The notes below the pieces were generated by a model, which was given only the letters and a program-made list of their open reading frames with translations, had not been told where the DNA came from and did not search any database. Shown here piece by piece: positions 55,752 through 64,000 of a stretch of DNA of 64,000 bases. The stretch is from Companilactobacillus halodurans (lineage in GTDB: Bacteria > Bacillota > Bacilli > Lactobacillales > Lactobacillaceae), in the NCBI RefSeq assembly GCF_009600985.1, contig NZ_VDFP01000001.1, forward strand, positions 1-64,000, given 5' to 3'. A program made the translations under genes and the position numbers. Each line of letters begins with the position of its first letter. Positions within the stretch are counted from its first letter, which is position 1.

Positions 55752-57007
55752 TTATGCCGTTGCTTGTTCACCCTCAGCAAATTTATTTCCGTAATTAAGA
55801 GCTTTCTTATCACCCGTTAATAATTTGCTGGATATTAATGTGAAGACGCACGCAAGTAGACCAATAATCACATACGTTTGAGAAAATCCAATCGAAGCAT
55901 AGAATTTACCAAATAATGGCGAAAGAATAATTGACATTGCTGAACTAGTAAACAAGCACCCTAAATAAACAGATGATGATAAACGTAAATCAAAATTCAA
56001 TGAAATATACTTGAATTGAGCAACCAAGAATAGTGGTTTTTCAAACGAGTGGATACATTTCATAGCACCTATCCAAAGTGGTCCCCATTGAAAAGAAGAA
56101 CCCACGATTCTAATCGACATAATAGTACCTGCCAACAACAAAGTTCTCTTAGCACCTAATTTCTTGCAAACAACTGGAGCAACAGCTAAAAAGATAGCTT
56201 CAAAAATGTCTGGATGGATCCCAAATCACCGAACCACTTATTGCCAGCTGCTGCTGAAGAAAATTGTTGAACAAAATAAGTTCCAAATTGTTGATCATAA
56301 ACATCATAAATTGAACCAACGCCAATCATAAAAATCAATAAAAAGATAAATTTCTTATTTTTAACAAGTCCAAAAGTATCTTTTAATTTGACTGAATCGG
56401 CTTTTTCTTTTTCTTCTGCTGAAAGATCAATTCTAGTTGATGCTAAAGCGATCATAGCTAACAAACTAGCACCTGAAGCAAGCCAAAAAGTAATATTAGG
56501 ATCAATATTAATAATTCTTCCGGCTAAAAATGTAGCTGCGGCCCAACCAAATGAACCAAACATTCTACATCTTCCATATTCAAAACCATACTTTCTAGAA
56601 ATTTTATCCATGAATGAATCGATTGCACCATAACCTGCATTAAATACAAATCCTAAATACAAACCACCAATGATAGCACCTACCCAAAAGGCACTCTTTA
56701 ACAAAGGACCATATACATAAATAAAGAATGGTCCAATTGGTAGCAAAATTAAGAGAATCCCCAATAGCAAATTCTTTTTCAAGCCGATTTTATCCGACAC
56801 ATAACCAAAAAGTGGTTGCATCACTAAAGCCATAAAAGAATTTGCAGAGTACAAAATCCCCGTCTGCGTACTACCTATTCCCATTACTTGACCTAACCAA
56901 ATAACGAAGAATGACATTGCAGCTGACCATGCAAATAAGTAAAAGAAACTAACTGCACTAACGGCAATATAATTACGTTTACGTACATCAAGTTTAAGCA
57001 ATTTCAA
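55752..57007 (-). pseudogene. Frameshifted LacY-type oligosaccharide:H+ symporter gene
   Basis: An MFS transporter gene in two frames. The first piece (273 codons from a TTG at 57007, after AAGGGAG) has eight helices and motifs NYIAVSAVSFFYLFAWSAAM, MQPLFGYVSDKIG and FGSFGWAAATF of the oligosaccharide symporter (LacY/RafB) family. It stops at 56186. The frame after a one-base loss in TTTTTGAAGC (plus about 56198-56206) continues TFLEAIFLAVAPVVCKKLGAKR and runs through the last helices to 55752. Restoring one base gives a single protein of about 418 residues, normal for the family. It lies 23 bases before the beta-galactosidase gene and would import its substrate. Confidence 0.9.
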
Positions 57008-57059
57008 ACAACTCCCTTGTTCTATTATTTCGTAGACCTACTTTTGAATTCACCAAAAT

Positions 57060-57080
57060 AATATATTGAAATCGCTTACA
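57060..57080 (-). promoter_or_regulatory. cre site and -10 of the symporter/beta-galactosidase operon
   Basis: On the minus strand TGTAAGCGATTTCA (57067-57080) fits the CcpA consensus TGWAANCGNTNWCA fully. It is followed after one base by TATATT (57060-57065), a likely -10. CcpA would repress the operon when preferred sugars are present. Confidence 0.8.
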
Positions 57081-57095
57081 TAAAAATAGACATTT

Positions 57096-57110
57096 TCACT
57101 AAAAAGATGG
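57096..57110 (-). promoter_or_regulatory. Candidate AraC-type operator upstream of the symporter gene
   Basis: Minus-strand CCATCTTTTTAGTGA ends 15 bases before the cre site. Nearly the same motif lies at the same distance from the cre site in front of the DUF5107 gene at 58121. It sits between the AraC-type gene and the symporter gene. Confidence 0.55.
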
Positions 57111-57116
57111 ACTATT

Positions 57117-58031
57117 TTACACGCCAGTCGTATGACTCGTACTAGAATGATACGTTTTCCGAAAATTTACTGGAGAAATTTTATAAACTTTTTTAAAAGC
57201 TCTTGAAAAATAATATGGATCTGAATAGCCAAGCCCTTGAGCAATTTGTTGAACTGATAAATTAGTATTCTGTAAATAATGACTAGCCTGTTTAATTTTA
57301 ACTGACGTTATGAATTCATTTACTCCCATATCCAAATTTTTCTTAAAAATCCTGCTTAAATAACTAACTGACACTCCTAAATAATTAGTCAATTTCCTTA
57401 ATGTAATTCGTTGATCTAAATGATCATAAATATACTGAATTGCTTTTGTAAGATGCTCATTTCCCATATTCTTTTTCTCACCAGGTAGTTTTGAATGCAT
57501 ATTCATGTATGCCAATAAAGTACCCAATATTTGTGAATCATAAAAAACTGCTTCAAAAGAAAAACCTGAAGTTAAAGCTTGTATCATCTGCCAGAATAAG
57601 GACATGAGATAATTAATGTCATCTTCAGAGATTTCTTTTGAATATCTAAAAGTATTTTTTGCCTTTGCTGGAATAGACAAATACTCATGTACTAATTTCC
57701 CAGAGAAATGAACCCAAAATATATCCCAAGGGTATTTTTCTGAAGCAAAATAAGTATGTTCCACATCTGGAGGCATTATAATAATTGAACCTCTTGACAT
57801 TGGCCATTTTTGAGTTTGTGATTCAACTGTACCCTCTCCACTAGTACAAAAAATCATAACCCACTCGTTAGCCCCAAGTGGACGATGAACATAATGGTAC
57901 TTAGCTCTTGGGTAAAAACCTAAATCAGTTATATATAAATCTTTAATAATAGAAGAGTAATCAAATTGTCTCAGTATTTCATTTGGCAAAACAAATAAGT
58001 ACTCATTAGCAAATCCCTCTAATTTATGCAT
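57117..58031 (-). CDS. AraC-family transcriptional regulator
   Basis: A 304-residue regulator: an N-terminal cupin-like sugar-binding domain (HYVHRPLGANEWVMIFCTSGEGTVE, GSIIIMPPDVEHTYFASEKYPWDIFWVHFSG) and a C-terminal two-HTH AraC domain (about 205-300: ITLRKLTNYLGVSVSYLSRIFKKNLDMGVNEFI and LSVQQIAQGLGYSDPYYFSRAFKKVYKISPVNFRK). It looks complete. Start MHKLEGF has GAGGAGG. Divergent from the DUF5107 gene and upstream of the symporter/beta-galactosidase genes; probably an activator of both (shared motif). Sugar effector unknown. Confidence 0.92.
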   Translation of the reverse strand: MHKLEGFANEYLFVLPNEILRQFDYSSIIKDLYITDLGFYPRAKYHYVHRPLGANEWVMIFCTSGEGTVESQTQKWPMSRGSIIIMPPDVEHTYFASEKYPWDIFWVHFSGKLVHEYLSIPAKAKNTFRYSKEISEDDINYLMSLFWQMIQALTSGFSFEAVFYDSQILGTLLAYMNMHSKLPGEKKNMGNEHLTKAIQYIYDHLDQRITLRKLTNYLGVSVSYLSRIFKKNLDMGVNEFITSVKIKQASHYLQNTNLSVQQIAQGLGYSDPYYFSRAFKKVYKISPVNFRKTYHSSTSHTTGV

Positions 58032-58064
58032 ACATATCCTCCTCAATTTATTATTTTCATTTCC

Positions 58065-58092
58065 AATATACCATGAATAGCTTTAACAGTAA
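58065..58092 (-). promoter_or_regulatory. Promoter of the AraC-type gene
   Basis: TTACTG and TATATT 16 bases apart with TGG before the -10 (TGGTATATT), 34 bases before the start. Confidence 0.6.
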
Positions 58093-58120
58093 GTAGTAAT
58101 CAAATATAGTGTAAGATTAT

Positions 58121-58133
58121 CCATCTTTAGTGA
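58121..58133 (+). promoter_or_regulatory. Candidate AraC-type operator upstream of the DUF5107 gene
   Basis: CCATCTTTAGTGA, differing from the motif at 57096-57110 only by two T fewer. It begins 29 bases before the cre site start; the other begins 30 before. Confidence 0.55.
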
Positions 58134-58149
58134 GTAACTTTGCATTTAA

Positions 58150-58173
58150 AGTAAACGGTTTCAGTAATAATAT
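58150..58173 (+). promoter_or_regulatory. cre site and -10 of the DUF5107 gene
   Basis: AGTAAACGGTTTCA (58150-58163) matches the CcpA consensus except for its first base; TAATAT (58168-58173) is the likely -10. The layout is the same as at 57060-57080. Confidence 0.7.
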
Positions 58174-58205
58174 ATCTTTAGAAAAAGCAAAGGAGATAAT
58201 TGCTG

Positions 58206-61200
58206 ATGGATACTGTTAAAAGTACAAATAATTTAAAAGTTACTGTAACTGAAAAAAACATTACTATTCCAACTTATAAAACTGGAAAGCCTGAAAAAAA
58301 CCCCATGTTTTTAGAAAATCGTGCCTATCAAGGTAGTAGTGGAAAGGTTTACCCTTATCCAGTAACAGAAAAGATTGAAGACACTAAAGAAGACAAAGTT
58401 TATACTGCTGTCATTTTGGAAAATAAGTATGTTCAAGTTACCTTCTTACCTGAATTAGGTGGTCGAATTCAAAGAATGCTAGACAAAACTAATAACTATG
58501 ATTTTGTTTACTTTAATCATGTTATAAAACCAGCTCTTGTTGGTTTAGCAGGTCCTTGGATTTCAGGGGGAATTGAATTTAACTGGCCACAGCATCACCG
58601 TCCAGACACATACTTACCAATCAATTATCAAATTAAAAGTAATTCTGATGGCTCAAAAACCGTTTGGATGAGCGACGTTGATCGGATGTATGGCACCAAA
58701 GTAGTTGTTGGATTCACACTTTTCAAAGACAAATCTTACTTAAAGCTTGAAGAATCATTTTCTAATCCAACTGAATTACCACAAACTTTCCTTTGGTGGG
58801 CAAACCCCGCTGTTCCAGTCAATAAAAATACTCAATCGATTTTCCCACCTGATGTACATGCTGTTTTTGATCACGGGAAAAGAGCCGTTTCAACTTTTCC
58901 TATCGCAACTGGAGAGTATTATAAAATGGATTACTCTTCCGGAGTAGACATCTCTAGATACAAAAACATCCCTGTTCCAACTTCTTACATGGCGGCCCAC
59001 TCCAATTATGATTTTCTCGGAAACTATGACTATAAAAAAAGAGCTGGACTATTACATGTAGCTGACCATCACACATCACCTGGAAAAAAGCAGTGGACTT
59101 GGGGTAACGGTAATTTCGGTAAAGCTTGGGATCATCAATTAACTGACAATGACGGACCTTATATTGAATTAATGGTTGGTACTTTTACTGATAATCAACC
59201 AGACTTTACTTGGCTACAACCTCACGAACAAAAAAATTCAACCGAGTATTTTATGCCCTATCGAAATGTAGGTGCTGTAAAAAATGCCACGATTAATGCT
59301 GCAATTAATCTGACAAAGAATGATAATCACTTAATGATTTCTGCATATACAACCTCGGAATATAAGAATGCACATCTTGAATTAAAAAAAGACCAGCAAA
59401 TCATCAAAATTATCAATTTAGATATTGCACCCGATAAGCCTTTTACAACTGAATTGTCAGAGATTAATTATCCAATTGATAAATTAAATTTGAGCCTTTT
59501 CGATAATAATAATGAATTGCTAGTTAAATATTTGCCAAAAGAAAAGAAAATCGAAAAAATCCCTGACCCTGCTAAAAAAATACCTATTCCAAAAGACATA
59601 AAAAGTAATGATGAACTGTTCTTTGCTGGTCAACATTTGGAACAATATCGTCATGCAAGTTTTCAACCAAAAGATTATTACTTGGAAGGTCTCAAACGAG
59701 ATCCATACGATGAACGTATCAATGATGCCTATGGACTTCTTCTATTCCGGAATGGACTATTTAAGAAAAGTGAAATGTATTTTAAAAATGCCATCAAACG
59801 CTCTAACGAACACAATACTAATCCCGTCTCCGGATCGCCCATGTATCACCTGGGATTGAGTCTGGTCAAGCAAGGTCAATTCAAGGAAGCTTACGCTGAT
59901 TTCTATAAAGCCACTTGGTCAGAGAATACTAAGTCTATTAGTTTCTTTGAAATGGCTAAATTAAAGCTTCGACAAAAAGATTATCAAAAAGCTCTTAGCT
60001 TTATTCAACAAGCCTTAAACGACAATTATCGTGATACCACTAATAGTTTTCTTCAAGCTCACGTATTAAACCTATTAGGTAAATCTCAAACTGCTCAAAA
60101 AATTATTGAAAAAAGTTTAGAAATCGATCCTTTAAATTTAGGATTATTGTATGAGGCAGTTTCAATCAATCCAAACAATCAAAAAAATACTGAATTACTT
60201 TCTAAATCAAGCACTAAATTAAACGATGTTTTAACTTTGGCCTCATTGCTTATTGAAGCTGGCCAATATCAAGATTCAATTAATGTCTTAAATCTATCTA
60301 AATCAAAAAATCCTCTAAAAGAATATTATTTAGCTTATATTTTTGATTTATTGAATCAAAAAGAAACTGCTCTAAAACACGCTCAAACAGGTGCTAATTT
60401 ATCACCAAACTATGTTTTCCCTAATAATCTATTTGATATTTTAGTTTTACAAAAAATCATTAAATTGAATCCTCAAGATGGCTTAGCCAATTATTATCTG
60501 GGTAATCTCCACTATGACCGAAAAAATTATGACCTAGCTCAAGAATATTGGGAAAAATGTACTCAATTAAATCCAAATTATTCGATGGCCTATCGTAATT
60601 TGGCAATCAAATATTTTAATAAAGACAATAATCCTGATAAAGCTTTATCGTCCTTAGAAAAAGCTTTCAAATTAGACCCCAATAATACCCGTTTAGTTTT
60701 TGAATTAGATACTCTATATGAAAAAATGAATCTTTCTTTAAACGATCGTTTGAAATTCTTAATTTCAAATGAAAGATTAGTTGAAGAAAGAGATGACAGT
60801 TACATTCAACTAATAACCTTGTTAAATGACACTGGAAAATATCAAGAAGCCTACAAAAAAATCATGGCACATAACTTTCATCCCTGGGAAGGAGGAGAAG
60901 GTAAAGTAAGCACTCAATATAAATATTCCTTAGTTGAATTGGCTAAAATTGATCTTAAAGAAAAGCATCCTTTAAAAGCAATTGAAAAATTGACCAAAGC
61001 ATTGACCTATCCAGAAAATATTGGCGAAGGTAAGCTAGTTACTCTTCACGAAAATATTGTTACATATTATTTGGGCCTGGCGTATAAATTGATAAATGAT
61101 TCCCAAAATGCTAACTTTTACCTCACTGATGCTACAAAAGGTATTAATGAACCAACCAATATGCTGTATTACAATGATGAACCAGCAGATGCTATTTACT

Positions 61201-61508
61201 ATCAAGGTTTAGCTTGGGAGCAACTTGGAAAGCCTGAAAGGGCTGTAGCAAAATATCACAAACTAATTACTTATGGTGAAAAACATCTCTTTGATAAAAT
61301 AACTGCCGATTACTTTGCCGTATCTTTACCTGACTCACTTTTATTCGATGAAAATCCTCAAAACAAAAATAGTATTAACTGCTATTACCTGATGGGCTTA
61401 GGATATTTAGGATTAAATCAAACTACTACTGCCAAAAAAATGTTTGCTAAAATTGACGCTTTAACAAATCACTTCCAAGAAATCAAGCATATTAAAAATA
61501 ACTTATGA
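58206..61508 (+). CDS. DUF5107-TPR protein
   Basis: A 1100-residue cytoplasmic protein. The first ~400 residues are a DUF5107 domain with a mutarotase-like beta-sandwich look (VQVTFLPELGGRIQRMLDK, GPWISGGIEFNWPQHHRPDTY, FLWWANPAVPVN, GKKQWTWGNG, DGPYIELMVGTFTDNQPDF). After a strand-rich segment (about 375-450), residues ~470-1095 are tetratricopeptide repeats (e.g. AYADFYKATW, ALSFIQQALN, DLAQEYWEKCTQLNP). No signal peptide. The function of DUF5107 is not established; many aromatic and His/Glu residues suggest carbohydrate binding or catalysis. Start ATG at 58206 after AGGAG; a TTG two codons earlier is possible. Ends in ATGA overlap with the epimerase gene. Confidence 0.85.
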   Translation: MDTVKSTNNLKVTVTEKNITIPTYKTGKPEKNPMFLENRAYQGSSGKVYPYPVTEKIEDTKEDKVYTAVILENKYVQVTFLPELGGRIQRMLDKTNNYDFVYFNHVIKPALVGLAGPWISGGIEFNWPQHHRPDTYLPINYQIKSNSDGSKTVWMSDVDRMYGTKVVVGFTLFKDKSYLKLEESFSNPTELPQTFLWWANPAVPVNKNTQSIFPPDVHAVFDHGKRAVSTFPIATGEYYKMDYSSGVDISRYKNIPVPTSYMAAHSNYDFLGNYDYKKRAGLLHVADHHTSPGKKQWTWGNGNFGKAWDHQLTDNDGPYIELMVGTFTDNQPDFTWLQPHEQKNSTEYFMPYRNVGAVKNATINAAINLTKNDNHLMISAYTTSEYKNAHLELKKDQQIIKIINLDIAPDKPFTTELSEINYPIDKLNLSLFDNNNELLVKYLPKEKKIEKIPDPAKKIPIPKDIKSNDELFFAGQHLEQYRHASFQPKDYYLEGLKRDPYDERINDAYGLLLFRNGLFKKSEMYFKNAIKRSNEHNTNPVSGSPMYHLGLSLVKQGQFKEAYADFYKATWSENTKSISFFEMAKLKLRQKDYQKALSFIQQALNDNYRDTTNSFLQAHVLNLLGKSQTAQKIIEKSLEIDPLNLGLLYEAVSINPNNQKNTELLSKSSTKLNDVLTLASLLIEAGQYQDSINVLNLSKSKNPLKEYYLAYIFDLLNQKETALKHAQTGANLSPNYVFPNNLFDILVLQKIIKLNPQDGLANYYLGNLHYDRKNYDLAQEYWEKCTQLNPNYSMAYRNLAIKYFNKDNNPDKALSSLEKAFKLDPNNTRLVFELDTLYEKMNLSLNDRLKFLISNERLVEERDDSYIQLITLLNDTGKYQEAYKKIMAHNFHPWEGGEGKVSTQYKYSLVELAKIDLKEKHPLKAIEKLTKALTYPENIGEGKLVTLHENIVTYYLGLAYKLINDSQNANFYLTDATKGINEPTNMLYYNDEPADAIYYQGLAWEQLGKPERAVAKYHKLITYGEKHLFDKITADYFAVSLPDSLLFDENPQNKNSINCYYLMGLGYLGLNQTTTAKKMFAKIDALTNHFQEIKHIKNNL

Positions 61509-62527
61509 TAAAAACCTCTAAAGTTCAGTACTCAAAAAATCAGTACGAAATTACATTACAAAACAACAACGGCATGATAGTTAAACTTCTGAATTATGGA
61601 GCAACACTTGAAAAAATATTGGTTCCTACCGAAAATGGCGAATTAGTCGATTTAATTTTAAGTCTGGATAAACCAGAAGACTATAGCAAAGAGCGAAATT
61701 TTCTGGGTGGAACAATTGGGCGAGTTATCGGTAGAATCAAGTCAGGTATTTGGCAAAAAAACTCTTCAAAAACCTATCATTTGGAATTGAATGAAAACAA
61801 TATTACTCATTCACATGGTGGTACCAAGGGATTGGATACTAGGAATTTTAAATTTGAACTAAAGCAATCGGCTACAAAATGCAGTGCTAGTTTTTACTAT
61901 TTAGATAAAGCTTTCACTAATAATTATCCTGGCAATTTAAATATAAAAGTAAAATACCTTTTAAATGACCAAGATACACTCTTTTATTCCGTTTCGGCTT
62001 TTACTGATGAGACAACCCTTTGCAACATAGGCAATCATGTATATTTTTGCTTAGATGGACCTAAGACAACTGTTGAAAATAACTTTTTAAAAATAAATGC
62101 TGATAAATATTTGCAATTGGACAAAAATCATATTCCCTTTGGCAAACCCAAAAAAGTTCTTAATAATTGTTTTGATTTTCGAAAAGCAAACACTATCAAA
62201 CAAGCTCTGGATTCATCTGATTATCAGATTAAGAATGAAAACGGACTGAATCATCCCTTCATTTTGAACCAAAAATTAGCACCTGCAATTAAGCTTTACT
62301 CTTCAAACAAAAAGAGATCAATGACTCTAAGAACGACCGCTCCAAGTATTGTCGTCTACACCGGAAATCATTTTAATTGCACTGGCATTACTCATAATTT
62401 CAAGAAGTATGCGGGAATTGCTTTGGAAACACAAATACCTCCAAGCGCCGAAAATCATTTACAATCCATCACTCTTGAACCAAATGAACTTTATCTAACC
62501 AAAACTTCTTGGAGCTTTAAATATTGA
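61505..62527 (+). CDS. Aldose 1-epimerase (galactose mutarotase)
   Basis: A 340-residue GalM-family enzyme that interconverts sugar anomers. THSHGGTKGLDTRNF and CNIGNHVYFCLDG carry the two catalytic His, GIALETQIPPSA the Glu. Its ATG lies within the ATGA overlap of the DUF5107 gene, so the two are translated together. Compared with the LacX-type gene at 148-1026, this is the classic GalM branch. It would provide the anomer needed after cleavage of the locus' sugar (galactose is my best guess, from the GH35 neighbour). Terminator follows. Confidence 0.92.
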   Translation: MIKTSKVQYSKNQYEITLQNNNGMIVKLLNYGATLEKILVPTENGELVDLILSLDKPEDYSKERNFLGGTIGRVIGRIKSGIWQKNSSKTYHLELNENNITHSHGGTKGLDTRNFKFELKQSATKCSASFYYLDKAFTNNYPGNLNIKVKYLLNDQDTLFYSVSAFTDETTLCNIGNHVYFCLDGPKTTVENNFLKINADKYLQLDKNHIPFGKPKKVLNNCFDFRKANTIKQALDSSDYQIKNENGLNHPFILNQKLAPAIKLYSSNKKRSMTLRTTAPSIVVYTGNHFNCTGITHNFKKYAGIALETQIPPSAENHLQSITLEPNELYLTKTSWSFKY

Positions 62528-62536
62528 TTTGAACTA

Positions 62537-62577
62537 AAAAAAAGAAATCACTTTTAATTTGAAGTGGTTTCTTTTTT
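62537..62577. terminator. Terminator after the epimerase gene
   Basis: Stem AGAAATCACTT/AAGTGGTTTCT with a short loop, T run on the plus side (CTTTTTT) and A run before it, so it may work in both directions. Confidence 0.85.
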
Positions 62578-62665
62578 CGATAATGATAAAAAATTATGAA
62601 TTTTTAGTGTTGAATAAAAATTGAAAACTAGCTACGTTATGTCTTGGCATTAATCAAAAGTTCAA

Positions 62666-63502
62666 TTAAGCTTGTTTGTGTTCTTTTAAATATTTACGAG
62701 CCCAAGTTAAGTACTTTTCATCTTCAGCAGCGTCTTGAGAGGTCAAAATCTTGGGACCATCTTCGGTAATTGCTAAAGTATGTTCATATTGAGCTGACCA
62801 TGAGCCATCAGCACTAGCATAATAGATCCAATCATCGTTTGGGTCTTTAAGTGAGCGGTCAACGATTTCCCAAGTACCCTCATTAATCATAGGTTCGATG
62901 GTAATTGTCATACCATTCTTTAAACGCAAGCCTTTGCCTGGTTCACCATAATGCAAGACATCAGGCTCTTCATGCATTGTAGGTCCAATTCCATGTCCAC
63001 AGAGCTCTCTAACATCTCCATAGCCATGTTCGTCTTCTGTATAATGTTGAATGGCATATCCGATATCGCCTAAACGTTTGCCTTCAACGCTTTGGGCGAT
63101 TCCAAGGTAAAGTGATTTCTTAGTTACTTCCATTAAATCAGATGTTTCTTGAGTAACGGAACCGACACCATAACTCCAACAAGAGTCGCTTTCATAACCT
63201 TTATAGTTAACAGTCATATCGACTTTAACTACATCGCCTTCTTCAAGAATTAAATCTTTTCTGGGTGTACCGTGAGCAACTTCATCATTGACATCGACAC
63301 AGGTAGCATATTTATAGCCTTCAAAGCCCTTTTCTGAAGGAGTTGCACCGTGACTCTCGATATAGTCATTAGCAAATTCTTCAATTGAATAAGCTGAAAT
63401 TCCTGGCTTAATCATGTCGCGAAGTCCCAAATGAACTCCAGCCAAGATTTTACCAGATTCGCGCATCCCTTCGATTTCTCTTTCTGATTTTAATGTAATC
63501 AT
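62666..63502 (-). CDS. map: Methionine aminopeptidase
   Basis: Removes the initiator Met from new proteins; 278 residues, type I. ISLKSEREIE-like N-terminus (MITLKSEREIEGMRESGKIL), metal ligands in VDVNDEVAHG, VDMTVNYKGYESD, GHGIGPTMHEEPDVLHYG, TIEPMIN and QYEHTLAI. About 20 residues longer at the C-terminus than the E. coli enzyme (WARKYLKEHKQA). It follows uvrC after 15 bases on the same strand. Confidence 0.96.
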   Translation of the reverse strand: MITLKSEREIEGMRESGKILAGVHLGLRDMIKPGISAYSIEEFANDYIESHGATPSEKGFEGYKYATCVDVNDEVAHGTPRKDLILEEGDVVKVDMTVNYKGYESDSCWSYGVGSVTQETSDLMEVTKKSLYLGIAQSVEGKRLGDIGYAIQHYTEDEHGYGDVRELCGHGIGPTMHEEPDVLHYGEPGKGLRLKNGMTITIEPMINEGTWEIVDRSLKDPNDDWIYYASADGSWSAQYEHTLAITEDGPKILTSQDAAEDEKYLTWARKYLKEHKQA

Positions 63503-63517
63503 CTAAATCCCCCAATA

Positions 63518-64000
63518 TTAACCTTTATAGTATTTTTTATGAAAATTCGTACTTGCTAACGTAATTTTAATTGTCTGAGCAGTCGTCTTAGGAATTCCCA
63601 AGTCAGTAAATTGCTCGATAGAAGCTTCTTTCATCTTCTTAACTGAGCCAAAATTCTTCAACAATTTAGTTCTAGTTTTTGGACCAACGCCTTGAATACT
63701 GTCTAAACGTGACGAAAGAGCATTCTTACTCCGAGTCTTACGCTGGAAAGTAATCGCAAAGCGGTGAACTTCATCTTGTATTCGTTGCAATAAATAAAAT
63801 CCCTGACTCTTACGGTCTAATGGTACAAAAACTCCATCTTCGCCAGTAATCAAATGCGATGTATTATGGTGATCATCTTTGACCATCCCTGCAACTGGAA
63901 TATCGATTCCTAATTCGTTGACTAAGACATCCATTACCGCACGCAATTCAATGATACCACCATCCATGAGAATTAAATCTGGCAGTGAACCATTTTCCTT
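63518..64000 (-). CDS. uvrC: UvrC excinuclease, C-terminal part (cut by window edge)
   Basis: The last 160 residues of UvrC, which makes both incisions in nucleotide excision repair. The frame is open to the window end at 64000, so only the 3' end is present. Seen: [15 protein letters not shown] of the RNase H-like endonuclease domain, [18 protein letters not shown], and the C-terminal tandem helix-hairpin-helix domain ([22 protein letters not shown]). The start is outside the window. Confidence 0.95.
   Translation of the reverse strand, partial: KENGSLPDLILMDGGIIELRAVMDVLVNELGIDIPVAGMVKDDHHNTSHLITGEDGVFVPLDRKSQGFYLLQRIQDEVHRFAITFQRKTRSKNALSSRLDSIQGVGPKTRTKLLKNFGSVKKMKEASIEQFTDLGIPKTTAQTIKITLASTNFHKKYYKG

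Noticed and set aside
56186-56206. Programmed frameshift in the symporter gene
   Set aside because: There is no slippery heptamer with a downstream structure or internal ribosome site, and symporters are not known to use one; a one-base loss explains it.
61505-62527. Epimerase as a pseudogene like its neighbours
   Set aside because: The frame is full length with all catalytic residues and a coupled start.

Overview
The window is AT-rich DNA from a low-GC Gram-positive bacterium of the family Lactobacillaceae. The signs are strong AGGAGG-type ribosome sites, T-box and FMN riboswitch leaders, a long thymidylate synthase with the insert typical of Lactobacillus, a DnaE-type polymerase beside pfkA-pyk, an orphan WxL-like surface protein and a fruR-fruK-fruA cluster. 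Gene order and protein lengths would suit the Companilactobacillus (L. alimentarius/farciminis) group, but the genus is an inference. Most of the window is core chromosome transcribed on the minus strand.

Layout, low to high coordinates. 1-11.2 kb: one long minus-strand series uvrC-independent of the rest, read from 11.2 kb downwards: degV, a GDSL lipase-like protein, ypmS, yozE, then rbgA, rnhB, dprA, topA, xerC, hslV, hslU and a LacX-type mutarotase. 11.4-17.6 kb: a plus-strand hemolysin III, then folA-thyA, an ABC-F ATPase with a terminator in its leader, two small unknowns and cca. 17.7-19.6 kb: a tyrosine-type T-box, a 36-residue peptide gene and an NhaC-family antiporter. 19.6-30.3 kb: ypiA-like TPR protein, HU, der, cmk, a LysM membrane protein, FMN riboswitch-ribU, rluB-scpB-scpA-ribT-xerD, cvfB and a small unknown. 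30.5-34.9 kb: a zinc alcohol dehydrogenase, a WxL-like surface protein and a frameshifted DUF4931 gene. 35-48 kb: pyk, pfkA, dnaE, a DUF2929 peptide, a lipoprotein, rpmF, lapA-like, SDR, rnz, oatA-like and obgE. 48.2-51.9 kb: the fructose operon fruR-fruK-fruA.

52-62.5 kb is the accessory part: a sugar locus with an orphan galactitol-type EIIC, a GH35 beta-galactosidase gene broken by one frameshift and one amber stop, a frameshifted LacY-like symporter gene, an intact AraC-type regulator and, divergently, an intact 1100-residue DUF5107-TPR protein translationally coupled to an aldose 1-epimerase. The symporter/galactosidase promoter and the DUF5107 promoter have the same layout: a CCATCTTT(TT)AGTGA motif, then a CcpA-type cre site 15-16 bases on, then the -10. 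I read this as one AraC-controlled, catabolite-repressed regulon for uptake and cleavage of a (probably beta-galactoside) sugar whose uptake/cleavage arm has decayed while the DUF5107-epimerase arm is kept. This is the least described system in the window. 62.7-64 kb: map and the 3' end of uvrC, cut by the window edge.

I saw no tRNA, rRNA, CRISPR array, insertion sequence or prophage. Functional calls come from motif and family recognition by eye; no database search was run.
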